NCBI RefSeq assembly: GCF_004001065.1
Contig: NZ_BIML01000025.1
Location: 1 to 59,066, forward strand
Direction: 5' to 3'
Length of the DNA: 59,066 bases
From: Paenibacillus xylaniclasticus
GTDB taxonomy: Bacteria > Bacillota > Bacilli > Paenibacillales > Paenibacillaceae
Positions 8,097-15,283 of the stretch are shown here, one piece after another (position 1 is the stretch's first letter; each line of letters starts with the position of its first letter). Under the pieces are notes generated by a model, which ran no database searches, was not told where the DNA came from, and saw only the letters and a list, made by a program, of their open reading frames with translations. The position numbers and the translations under genes were made by a program.

Positions 8097-9335
8097 TCAG
8101 TGGACGTCCTCGGTCCCTTCGTCCTCACGACTTGAAAGCGCCGTCATTGCCCGGGTAATGACCTCCGCCGCCTTGGCGTCTGTCTCTTGCTCTGATGCAA
8201 GTCGAAGAGCAGCTGCTGCTTCCTCTCCTCCAATTCGGCCTAGTGCCCAAGCGGCTGTCCCTCTTAGTACGGGACGAGTATCCTTTAGAAGCACATCCAC
8301 TAATGCTGGAACAGCAGCTTTGTCACGAAAATTACCCAGCGCGATGACTGCATTGCGCTGTATCGGCTTTTTGCCGCGCCATGCACCAGAGATAGAGCCG
8401 TACTGCTCCTTGAACTCGCGGTTACCGATCGTCAGCAGCGGCAGAAGCAGAGGCTTTGCCACCTCCGGATCGGGCTGCAAATCGGAATGATGGGTCCAGT
8501 TCTTCCCTCGGTTCTCCGGGCATACGATCTGGCATGTATCACAGCCGTAAAGACGATTGCCGATTTTGCGCATATATTCGTCCGGCAGCATGTCTTTGGT
8601 CTGGGTCAGGAACGATACACATTTGTTCGAATCAAGCTGTCCTGGTCCGACAATCGCGCCTGTTGGACAAGCGTCGATACATTTCGTACAGCTCCCGCAA
8701 TTATCTGTCACCGGAACGTCCGGCGGTAGCGGTAGATTTGTTATCATTTCGCCAAGATATATCCACGAGCCGAGCTTCGGTGAAATGATGGAGCAGTTTT
8801 TGGCGCTCCAGCCAAGCCCAGCTCGTTCTGCAACCGCCCGATCGGACAAAGCGCCCGTATCGACCATACTCTCTACCCGCACCTCCGGTATTCTTTCCCG
8901 CAGCCAAGCTTCCAGCTTGGCGAGTCTTTCCCGCAGTGCAGTATGATAATCAATTCCCCAAGAAGCGCGGGCGAAAATACCTCTTCGAGCTCCCGGCTCC
9001 GACTTCGGCGCATTGGCAAGCTTGGACGGGTATGCTACCGCGATCGCGATAATCGACTTCGGCCGGTCGAATAGCAGCGCCGGATTCGTTCTGCGATCGA
9101 GATCGGCTTCCTCGAAGCCTGACTCCCGGCCCAATTCCCGATGTCGGATCAATCGTTCTTTCAATTCTACGAATGGATCAGCTGAAGCAATCCCGATATC
9201 ATCAATTCCAAGCCACTTGGCTGCTGCCTTCAGCTCCTCCTTGAACGCATGCCAATCCCGGTGAGGCACCTCTTGCGGCCAAGCCGACGATGGCTCATTA
9301 GGAACGTGTTGTTGTACTGCTGCTTCTGACTCCAT
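8097..9335 (-). CDS. queG: Epoxyqueuosine reductase
   Basis: This 412-residue cytosolic enzyme makes the last step of queuosine synthesis in tRNA, reducing epoxyqueuosine with a cobalamin cofactor. It has the N-terminal cobalamin-binding region, two 4Fe-4S clusters (CGSCTKCIDACPTGAI and CDTCQIVCPENRGK) and a C-terminal HEAT-like repeat part (VIALGNFRDKAAVPALVDVL, then GTAAWALGRIGGEEAA) that binds tRNA. The ATG at 9335 has GGGAGGAGG 7 bases upstream; longer frames reach 9386 with weaker sites. It follows lepB on the same strand. No other queuosine genes lie in the window, although folE supplies the pathway precursor. Confidence 0.94.
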   Translation of the reverse strand: MESEAAVQQHVPNEPSSAWPQEVPHRDWHAFKEELKAAAKWLGIDDIGIASADPFVELKERLIRHRELGRESGFEEADLDRRTNPALLFDRPKSIIAIAVAYPSKLANAPKSEPGARRGIFARASWGIDYHTALRERLAKLEAWLRERIPEVRVESMVDTGALSDRAVAERAGLGWSAKNCSIISPKLGSWIYLGEMITNLPLPPDVPVTDNCGSCTKCIDACPTGAIVGPGQLDSNKCVSFLTQTKDMLPDEYMRKIGNRLYGCDTCQIVCPENRGKNWTHHSDLQPDPEVAKPLLLPLLTIGNREFKEQYGSISGAWRGKKPIQRNAVIALGNFRDKAAVPALVDVLLKDTRPVLRGTAAWALGRIGGEEAAAALRLASEQETDAKAAEVITRAMTALSSREDEGTEDVH

Positions 9336-9413
9336 TCGCTTGTCCTCCTCCCGGTTATTCCGCATCAGTAAATCCATGACTCCCAATTAGACTGCAAACG
9401 TCTGATTAACTTA

Positions 9414-9986
9414 TTACAACGAATCGATATCGGAAACCGGCCATACAATCCAATCCGCCCGCCCGCTAATTTGATTTCTTGTCACAGCGCCGAACGAGCG
9501 GCTGTCTCGGCTGGCCCGTGAATGGCGGTTGTCACCCATCACGAAATAGCTGCCCTCCGGCACGATATATGGTCCATAATCATTGTCGTCAATCTCCGAG
9601 TCCGTATAAGGCTCGTATGCCGGCACACCATTGCGGTACAGCACCCGCTCGCGAATTTCGATCTTGTCACCCGGCAGTCCAACCACTCGCTTGACGAGCA
9701 GCTTGCGGTCCGTCCCCTCATACGGGTCCTTCAGAATAACGATATCGTCCAGCTTCGGGCTGCCGATCAAATAAACAAGCTTATTAACGAACAGCCAGTC
9801 ATGATCGTGCAGCGTAGGCTCCATCGAATGCCCCTCCACCTTGGACAGATGAAAGACGAAAGCATGAAGCAGCAGCACAATCGTTAGGGCGATAGATACC
9901 GTCTTGATCCATCCCACCCATTCAATAAATCGCGGCTGCTCCTTCTCCTCCAACTCTGTACGTGCTTCAGACTCCAGCTCGGACAT
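9414..9986 (-). CDS. lepB: Type I signal peptidase
   Basis: This 190-residue membrane serine protease cleaves signal peptides from exported proteins. A charged cytoplasmic N-terminus (about 25 residues) is followed by one transmembrane segment (TVSIALTIVLLLHAFVFHL). The catalytic Ser lies in EGHSMEPTL and the general-base Lys in LLVKRVVGLPGD; the domain E motif GDNRHSRASRDSR is also present. It is short, as in the Gram-positive SipS type. An AGGAGTT site precedes the ATG. It lies 10 bases after ntdP and 78 bases before queG, so the three probably form one operon. Confidence 0.96.
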   Translation of the reverse strand: MSELESEARTELEEKEQPRFIEWVGWIKTVSIALTIVLLLHAFVFHLSKVEGHSMEPTLHDHDWLFVNKLVYLIGSPKLDDIVILKDPYEGTDRKLLVKRVVGLPGDKIEIRERVLYRNGVPAYEPYTDSEIDDNDYGPYIVPEGSYFVMGDNRHSRASRDSRSFGAVTRNQISGRADWIVWPVSDIDSL

Positions 9987-9996
9987 AGTTCAACTC

Positions 9997-10554
9997 CTAT
10001 ACGAAATTAGCCGACTCCCTTAGCCAATCTTCATAATACTTTATCACATCGCTATCGTTAAAAGGCGCTTCCTGCGCCTTCACCCGCGAAAGCAGCTGCT
10101 GTAGACCTGCCTCCACTTTATCAATGACAATGTCCGGATAATGATAAATCAGACGGTGCCTTTCGAATTCATCACGGTCGACGACATGAACACCTCCGTC
10201 CGCTGTGCGAATAACGTCCAAATCGTAATCGATATAAGTCAGCACATCGTCATCGCTTCGCGTCACCGGTGACGCAACATTGCAATAGTAGCGAATGCCG
10301 CCATCCTCCAGGAGTGCGACGATGTTGTACCATTCACCCGGAATAAAAAAGGATACGGCAGGCACCCGACTCTTCCACAGCTTTCCGTCTGCCTCTTGAA
10401 TAGGCGTCTGCCGGTTAATGAGGACAGTCATCGACAACGCGGCATGCTCTGGGGCAAGCCGATCCGCCGGAACGAGCCAATTGCGATGCCAAAGCCGATG
10501 TAATCGGCCATTGTGCTTAAAGCTCTTGATCATACAAGGCTGGTAATTGTTCAT
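9997..10554 (-). CDS. ntdP: Nucleoside tri-/diphosphate phosphatase (DUF402)
   Basis: This 185-residue protein of the DUF402 family resembles B. subtilis YgaC and the S. aureus NtdP. These metal-dependent phosphatases hydrolyse nucleoside tri- and diphosphates. The family pattern is visible: SFKHNGRLHRLW near the start, EWYNIVALL, RYYCNVASP, then TYIDYDLDV and DRDEFERH, which carry the acidic metal-binding residues. ATG 10554 is chosen for the AGGTGG site 5 bases upstream; a GTG at 10563 overlaps that site. It leads the ntdP-lepB-queG run. Confidence 0.88.
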   Translation of the reverse strand: MNNYQPCMIKSFKHNGRLHRLWHRNWLVPADRLAPEHAALSMTVLINRQTPIQEADGKLWKSRVPAVSFFIPGEWYNIVALLEDGGIRYYCNVASPVTRSDDDVLTYIDYDLDVIRTADGGVHVVDRDEFERHRLIYHYPDIVIDKVEAGLQQLLSRVKAQEAPFNDSDVIKYYEDWLRESANFV

Positions 10555-10592
10555 ACGTTCCACCTGATCGAGTTCTGTCTAATAGTATAAGA

Positions 10593-10637
10593 AAAGCATA
10601 TCCAGGCGCCAAAAGCAATGGCATTAGGATATGCTTT
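10593..10637 (-). terminator. Terminator behind the GNAT gene
   Basis: A perfect 11-bp stem AAAGCATATCC / GGATATGCTTT with a 23-base loop is followed on the minus strand by TTCTTATAC. It lies about 50 bases after the acetyltransferase stop and just before ntdP, so it should separate the two units. Confidence 0.75.
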
Positions 10638-10689
10638 CAATAACAGGAACTAATGTCCTAATCGTTGTCTCTATAATGACACATGATGC

Positions 10690-11112
10690 CTAACCTGCTA
10701 CAATGCTAAGCTTCTGGAACGAGCGAAAAAAATCGCTGGCTACATAGCCCAGCTTCTCATACAGCGGAAGCACCTTCTCGTTATGCTCATCTGCTGTAAT
10801 CATAATCTTGGTCACATGACGCTGCTCAAATCGTTGCCTCAAGCTTCGAATCAGCGCTTGGCCAATTCCTTGACGCTGGTACTCTTGTTTCACGGCCACA
10901 CGATAGTAATAAGCCTTATTGTTATCGATCGTACCAATAATCATGCCGACGATCTCACCTTGTTTCACAGCAACGAGTACCAAATCGCTATCCCATGACA
11001 ATTGCCGTGCGAAAGCGCTCATTGTCAGTTCATAGCAATCATCTGACAATACGGTTTCTAGTAGTTCCGTCACAGCACCGTAGTCAGATAGTTGAAAGGA
11101 ACGAACGTACAT
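10690..11112 (-). CDS. GNAT-family N-acetyltransferase
   Basis: This 140-residue single-domain GNAT enzyme shows the acetyl-CoA binding signature in QEYQRQGIGQALIRSL (motif A, R/Q-x-x-G-x-G/A) and the C-terminal LPLYEKLGYVASDFF. The acceptor substrate cannot be told from the sequence; the RimI-like layout leaves both proteins and small amines possible. The start has GAGGAG upstream. It is divergent from sodA with 336 bases between the starts, and those hold three cre-like boxes. Confidence 0.88.
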   Translation of the reverse strand: MYVRSFQLSDYGAVTELLETVLSDDCYELTMSAFARQLSWDSDLVLVAVKQGEIVGMIIGTIDNNKAYYYRVAVKQEYQRQGIGQALIRSLRQRFEQRHVTKIMITADEHNEKVLPLYEKLGYVASDFFRSFQKLSIVAG

Positions 11113-11224
11113 GTGTTACAACTCCTCGAATCGATGTCATAATCGTAGTACAAGCTTAATCTATAAATTACGACAAAAACAATAAAAATCCTGCTAAAAA
11201 GTTAAAAATTCTTTAAAAATCTCT

Positions 11225-11272
11225 TGAAAACGCTTTAATTTTGTTGAAAGCGCTTAAATTTAAGCGTTTTCA
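11225..11272. promoter_or_regulatory. Cluster of three cre-like (CcpA) boxes
   Basis: Three sequences match the catabolite-responsive consensus TGWNANCGNTNWCA in 13 of 14 positions: TGAAAACGCTTTAA (11225-11238), TGAAAGCGCTTAAA (11245-11258) and TTTAAGCGTTTTCA (11259-11272). The first two starts are 20 bases apart and the third box abuts the second. They lie about 110-160 bases from the GNAT start and about 110 bases upstream of the sodA -35 box. Which gene they serve, and whether CcpA binds, is inference. Confidence 0.5.
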
Positions 11273-11382
11273 TAGATTTTCGACGTGATAGCTCAAATTT
11301 TCGCGTTTTTCCTGTATATTCGCTACGATAACGGGCTAACCTATTGCCGTTCTAGCACCATTCGACTTTCGCAACAATAATG

Positions 11383-11411
11383 TTGATTTATTCTTTTGAA
11401 TAAGGGATAAT
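11383..11411 (+). promoter_or_regulatory. sodA promoter
   Basis: TTGATT (11383-11388) and GATAAT (11406-11411) are separated by exactly 17 bases, a good sigma-A promoter. The expected transcript would start near 11418, just upstream of the CAGGAGG site for the ATG at 11449. Confidence 0.6.
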
Positions 11412-11448
11412 GTACCTGAAATCAACACAATATCAGGAGGTATTTACA

Positions 11449-12063
11449 ATGGCTCATCAACTGCCTGCACTGCCTTACGCAGCTAACGCGCTGGAACCTC
11501 ATATCGACGAGACGACGATGACGATTCACCACGATCGTCACCACAACACTTATGTAACGAACCTGAACGCTGCTCTGGAGTCCGCTCCAGAACTGCAAAG
11601 CAAATCGGTTGAAGAGCTGATTGCTGACCTGAACAGCGTGCCAGAAGCAATCCGTACAGCCGTTCGCAACAATGGCGGCGGTCATGCGAACCACTCCCTC
11701 TTCTGGGAAACGATCGGTCCTAACGGCGGCGGCGCTCCAACAGGCAAGCTTGCAGACGCAATCGCAAGCGAGCTCGGCGGCTTCGATAAATTCAAAGAAG
11801 ATTTCGCTAAAGCAGCAGCAACTCGCTTCGGCTCCGGCTGGGCATGGCTCGCTGTTGGACAAGACGGCAAACTGAAAGTATACAGCCTGCCTAACCAAGA
11901 CAGCCCGATCATGGAAGGCGATACGCCGATCCTCGGTCTGGACGTATGGGAGCACGCTTACTACCTGAAATATCAAAACAAACGCCCTGACTACATCTCA
12001 GCGTTCTGGAACGTTGTAAACTGGGCTGCTGTTGGCCAACGCTACGAGGCTGCAGTGAAATAA
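11449..12063 (+). CDS. sodA: Manganese superoxide dismutase
   Basis: This 204-residue cytosolic enzyme disproportionates superoxide. All four metal ligands are present: His in MTIHHDRHH, His in [10 protein letters not shown], and Asp and His in [10 protein letters not shown]. The GGGH and PNQDSPIM context is that of Mn-type enzymes. The start at 11449 follows CAGGAGGTATTTACA; the longer frame to 11410 would begin inside the promoter. It is a single gene with a terminator. Its sequence is clearly different from the SOD domain of the fused protein at 4463, so the segment carries two distinct SODs 6 kb apart. Confidence 0.97.
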   Translation: MAHQLPALPYAANALEPHIDETTMTIHHDRHHNTYVTNLNAALESAPELQSKSVEELIADLNSVPEAIRTAVRNNGGGHANHSLFWETIGPNGGGAPTGKLADAIASELGGFDKFKEDFAKAAATRFGSGWAWLAVGQDGKLKVYSLPNQDSPIMEGDTPILGLDVWEHAYYLKYQNKRPDYISAFWNVVNWAAVGQRYEAAVK

Positions 12064-12080
12064 GAGGATGGAAAGCCAAG

Positions 12081-12110
12081 ACGTCGTCCCTTTCGAGGGG
12101 CGGCGTTTTT
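12081..12110 (+). terminator. sodA terminator
   Basis: The stem CGTCGTCCCT / GGGGCGGCG with a TTCGA-type loop is followed by TTTTT. It lies 20 bases after the sodA stop codon. Confidence 0.85.
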
Positions 12111-12228
12111 GTGTGGCTGGAGCGTTGGAAATTCAATCTTTCTTGGATCAATAGGCAAGTATACACGCTATGAGTGCATACACTTAACCAATACAAACGC
12201 TCTGAAGGATAAGGAGGCGAACAAGTCG

Positions 12229-13050
12229 ATGTATCCGAATTATTATGGCTATGGTTACCCTTATTACTCATATGGGTACGATAATAGCTACGATCCAGGA
12301 TACGATTCGAATGCCTATGCTCCGGATGTGCAAGTGCCGCATGCTGAAGGCGATAATAGCAACGGCTACTACTACGATCCGAGGGGTATGATGCCGCCTG
12401 GCCAGCCACCAGGGCCGCCGGGGCCACCGCCGCGTCCGCCGGGGCCGTTCCCGCCAGGGCCGTTCCCGCCAGGACCGTTCCCGCCAGGGCCGTTCCCGCC
12501 AGGACCGTTCCCGCCAGGACCGTTCCCGCCAGGACCGTTCCCGCCGCCTAGACCACCGTTCCCACCAGGACCGTTCCCGCCGCCTAGACCACCGTTTCCA
12601 CCAGGGCCATTCCCAATTCCGTTGCCAATACCAGTGCCGTTCCCGCCGGGACCATCTCCAATACCAAATGCGGTCACAGTGCTAATCAATGGAGGACGGG
12701 TATTCCCGAACGCAACGCAGGCGTATACCGTACCTTTCTTCCAAGGAATAACGATTGCACAAGCGCTGCGCGCAACCGGTGCAGTTACGATCAGCTTTAA
12801 CGGTCAGATTACGTCAGTCCGGGGCATCCCGATCACCGATGGAATAACGTACACGTTAAGAATAAACGGACGCCCAATTCCATCCACCCTGCTGAACACA
12901 CCTCTTCAACGCGGCGACAATCTAGAGCTCGAGCTTCACCTTAGGCCGCTGCGCAGCGAAGACGAGGTCATCTACGATGGCACTTATGAAGTGCAAAATG
13001 AGGAAGAACACAACAATGTTGATGAGGACGATTTCGAGAACAGCGACTGA
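12229..13050 (+). CDS. Tyr-rich / Pro-repeat surface or spore protein, unknown
   Basis: I do not recognise this 273-residue protein as a named gene. It has four parts. Residues 1-45 are very rich in Tyr and Gly (YGYGYPYYSYGYDNSYDPGY). Residues 55-145 are almost only Pro, Gly, Phe and Arg, with seven consecutive GPFPP units, then PRPPF variants. Residues 150-240 look like a folded beta-rich domain (VTVLINGGRVFPN, ITIAQALRATGA, YTLRINGRPIP), similar in pattern to DUF4430/SLBB-like beta-grasp domains. The tail is acidic (EEEHNNVDEDDFENSD). There is no signal peptide. Such composition is seen in spore-coat and crust proteins, but that role is inference. The ATG at 12229 follows AAGGAGG. Confidence 0.75.
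   Translation: MYPNYYGYGYPYYSYGYDNSYDPGYDSNAYAPDVQVPHAEGDNSNGYYYDPRGMMPPGQPPGPPGPPPRPPGPFPPGPFPPGPFPPGPFPPGPFPPGPFPPGPFPPPRPPFPPGPFPPPRPPFPPGPFPIPLPIPVPFPPGPSPIPNAVTVLINGGRVFPNATQAYTVPFFQGITIAQALRATGAVTISFNGQITSVRGIPITDGITYTLRINGRPIPSTLLNTPLQRGDNLELELHLRPLRSEDEVIYDGTYEVQNEEEHNNVDEDDFENSD
12430..12630 (+). repeat. In-frame 15-bp tandem repeat (GPFPP codons)
   Basis: A 15-base unit, CCGTTCCCGCCAGGR, recurs head to tail about seven times, then degenerates into longer units that include CCGCCTAGACCACCG twice. It encodes the GPFPP stretch. Units are nearly identical, differing mainly at one purine, which suggests recent expansion by slippage or unequal exchange, and makes length variation between strains likely. 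Confidence 0.85.
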
Positions 13051-13078
13051 TTGAACGTCATGACGGAACTTTAACCGA

Positions 13079-13110
13079 ACTCCCCATACCGGTATAATGG
13101 TATGGGGAGT
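13079..13110 (+). terminator. Terminator after the Pro-repeat gene
   Basis: The stem ACTCCCCATACC / GGTATGGGGAGT is perfect over 12 bp, has a short loop and is followed by TTGTGCTGTC. It lies 29 bases downstream of the stop codon. Confidence 0.75.
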
Positions 13111-13266
13111 TTGTGCTGTCATCTTCACCCAGATTCATCATTGACCGGTCTTACATCGCATGATATAGTAAGTATATTCATACAATTTCCATCGGAATTA
13201 AATGAAATCAACCACATCCTATAACCTATCCGTACCATAATCCATCCACTAAGGAGTTGACTAGTA

Positions 13267-13812
13267 ATGTCCAAGGTCGTTTTTATTATTGCAACCCCTA
13301 ATCCAATATCCCGTTTGAAAGGGATTACAGACTATTTTCACCAGCAGCTTGTAAGCCGCGGTATCGAGACTGCAACGATCCAAGTGACTTCCCTTCCGGC
13401 AGAAGACTTGATTCTAGCCCGCTGGGATAGCCCAGCTATTGCTGAAGCTAATGCGCTCGTCGAATCGGCCGATGCAGTCGTCATCGCAAGCCCAGTCTAC
13501 AAAGCATCTTACAGCGGAATTTTGAAGACCTATCTTGACTTGCTGCCACAGAAAGGACTCGTTAACAAAATCGTAGCACCTCTCTTTATCGGCGGTACGA
13601 TCGCGCATTTACTGTCCATCGACTATTCGCTCAAGCCTGTCCTGTCCGCCATCGGCGCACGTAACTTTATTAGCCCAATCTATGCAACAGACAATCAAGT
13701 GACGCGGAGCCAAGACGACAGCGTATCATTCTCGTTGGCAGATGAGCTTGTCGAGCGACTAGACCGTTCGATCGAGGAGCTTGTATCGGACTTGCAGCTG
13801 CGCAGCCGTTAA
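13267..13812 (+). CDS. NADPH-dependent FMN reductase (SsuE-like)
   Basis: This 181-residue flavodoxin-fold reductase supplies reduced FMN to partner monooxygenases. It has ATPNPISRLKGI near the start (phosphate-binding loop), ADAVVIASPVYKASYSGILK (the flavin-binding segment) and LDLLPQKGLVNK, all typical of SsuE. In other bacteria SsuE works with the sulfonate monooxygenase SsuD. No ssuD or sulfonate transporter lies in the window, so the partner is unknown here. The start is preceded by AAGGAG. It is monocistronic, with a hairpin at 13865. Confidence 0.88.
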   Translation: MSKVVFIIATPNPISRLKGITDYFHQQLVSRGIETATIQVTSLPAEDLILARWDSPAIAEANALVESADAVVIASPVYKASYSGILKTYLDLLPQKGLVNKIVAPLFIGGTIAHLLSIDYSLKPVLSAIGARNFISPIYATDNQVTRSQDDSVSFSLADELVERLDRSIEELVSDLQLRSR

Positions 13813-13864
13813 TCATTAACCATAACTCTTCGACATTGTGTATCTAAGAGGCGGCTGAAATACT

Positions 13865-13910
13865 AAAAGGTTGTGTGGAAAACAACATTTTGTTTTCTGC
13901 ACAACCTTTT
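13865..13910 (+). terminator. Terminator after the FMN reductase; AAGGTTGTG type
   Basis: A long stem AAAAGGTTGTGTGGAAAACA / TGTTTTCTGCACAACCTTTT with a short loop and a T tail. It closely resembles the hairpin at 27204-27243. The remaining non-coding sequence up to 14063 shows no gene. Confidence 0.8.
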
Positions 13911-14063
13911 TCTATGAAATCTAGGTTACTGCAACGAACCTGAATTCTGCACTCCTTGCAGTAATTCAGCTGCACACGACAGATAAGCGTAAGAAGATTG
14001 CATTACATGCAGATATTCCGTGCGAATCGTCCATTTCCATCTACAACAAAGCGCATGCGACAT

Positions 14064-14114
14064 AAAGGGGCGCTCCGTCGGTCAGTATTCACTGACTGTC
14101 TAGAGTGCCCCTTT
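14064..14114 (-). terminator. Terminator of the HtrA-type protease gene
   Basis: The outer stem AAAGGGGC / GCCCCTTT encloses an inner perfect stem GTCAGT / ACTGAC. It is followed on the minus strand by TATG rather than a long T run, but it sits directly after the protease stop at 14122. Confidence 0.65.
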
Positions 14115-14121
14115 AGGCTTG

Positions 14122-15270
14122 TTACGATTTGATTTGTTCGCCTTTGCCGCTAAGCAGCTTCAATTGATCGTTCTCATATCCAACCGTATAGATAACTTTA
14201 TATTTGCTAATTCGCTGCTCCCCGTCTACACGCTCCTCCGCCGTAATGAACGCTGTCACTTCCGCGTTCTCCTCCTCGGTTACTCTAACATCGACATGGT
14301 CGATCGTCACATTCTTCGTTGTAATGTAACCTTCGCGGAACCGTTCATACGTTGTGCCCGTCAGCCACGTGCTGCCGATCAGCGAATATGCGTACACATA
14401 GTCGCCGCTGTTCAAGCTGTCATAGAAATGAGTGACGAGATAGCTAGCCATATCCTCGAACGTCACATCACCTACGCCGCCTTCCTCGAATGTATCCGAA
14501 TCCATCGCTGTATCCGGCAGCTGCTCCATTGGAGAAGCCGACCAGCCTTCGACAAGCTCCATCACTTGATCCAATGGAATGCTGAATCCGATCGAGCCCT
14601 GCTCCGCACCAGCTGAGTTAATGCCGATGACTGCCCCTGATTCTCGATCTACAAGCGGCCCGCCGCTGTTACCCGGCGCGATAGGCGCTGAGATTTGATA
14701 CATATCCTTATACGAATACGGCTCGATATCGAGATCGCGTCCGACTCCGCTAATGATGCCTGTTGTCACCGTATTCTGATAACCCAATGGACTGCCGATC
14801 GCAAGCACCTCGTCGCCCAACTCGCCTCTATTCTTGCTGTCCAGCGTCAGCGGCTGCATCCCTGCCAGCTCTGGAACACGAACGACCGCGACATCAATAT
14901 CCGGACTGATCCCGATAACTGTACCGGTCAGTTCACGGGCGTCCGACATCTTAACCTTCACTTCATTAGTGCCGACGACAACATGCCCGTTCGTAATGAG
15001 GTCACCCTCGTTGTTGTACAAAAAGCCCGACCCGAGCGAGCCGTCCTCTGTCTCGATCATGACGACCAGCTTCTGCGTAGCAAAAATAATGTCCTTCAGC
15101 GGCCGGTCCGCCAAGCTCATAATCGAATCAGATGCCTCAGCGGGCATTGCCAGCAGTGGTCCCTTGCTTAGTGCTTCCGGCACTTTGCTGTTAATTTGCC
15201 ATGCGCCCGCCGCTCCTGCGCCCAATACGATAAGGCTGGCAACAAGGCAAACCCACCCTTCTTTTCTCAT
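14122..15270 (-). CDS. Membrane-anchored HtrA-type serine protease (S1C)
   Basis: This 382-residue trypsin-like protease has one N-terminal membrane segment (VCLVASLIVLGAGAAGAWQI), so the protease domain is extracytoplasmic. The catalytic triad is visible: His in LITNGHVVVG, Asp in SPDIDVAVVRV and Ser in APGNSGGPLV. Unlike DegP/HtrA proper there is no evident PDZ domain. Instead residues about 265-380 form a different C-terminal domain (MASYLVTHFYDSLNSGDYVYAY and following, like NTF2/DUF4440-type beta folds). GGAGAGG precedes the start. It begins 13 bases after the zinc-ribbon gene, so the two are almost surely cotranscribed. Confidence 0.9.
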   Translation of the reverse strand: MRKEGWVCLVASLIVLGAGAAGAWQINSKVPEALSKGPLLAMPAEASDSIMSLADRPLKDIIFATQKLVVMIETEDGSLGSGFLYNNEGDLITNGHVVVGTNEVKVKMSDARELTGTVIGISPDIDVAVVRVPELAGMQPLTLDSKNRGELGDEVLAIGSPLGYQNTVTTGIISGVGRDLDIEPYSYKDMYQISAPIAPGNSGGPLVDRESGAVIGINSAGAEQGSIGFSIPLDQVMELVEGWSASPMEQLPDTAMDSDTFEEGGVGDVTFEDMASYLVTHFYDSLNSGDYVYAYSLIGSTWLTGTTYERFREGYITTKNVTIDHVDVRVTEEENAEVTAFITAEERVDGEQRISKYKVIYTVGYENDQLKLLSGKGEQIKS

Positions 15271-15283
15271 TGCATGTCCTCTC

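Noticed and set aside
12430-12630. Possible CRISPR array
   Set aside because: The 15-base units are contiguous and in frame, with no unique spacers.
12372-12689. Minus-strand reading frame coding GGNGPGGNGP repeats
   Set aside because: It is the exact antisense of the GPFPP repeat, with no ribosome binding site; it is a by-product of the 15-base repeat.
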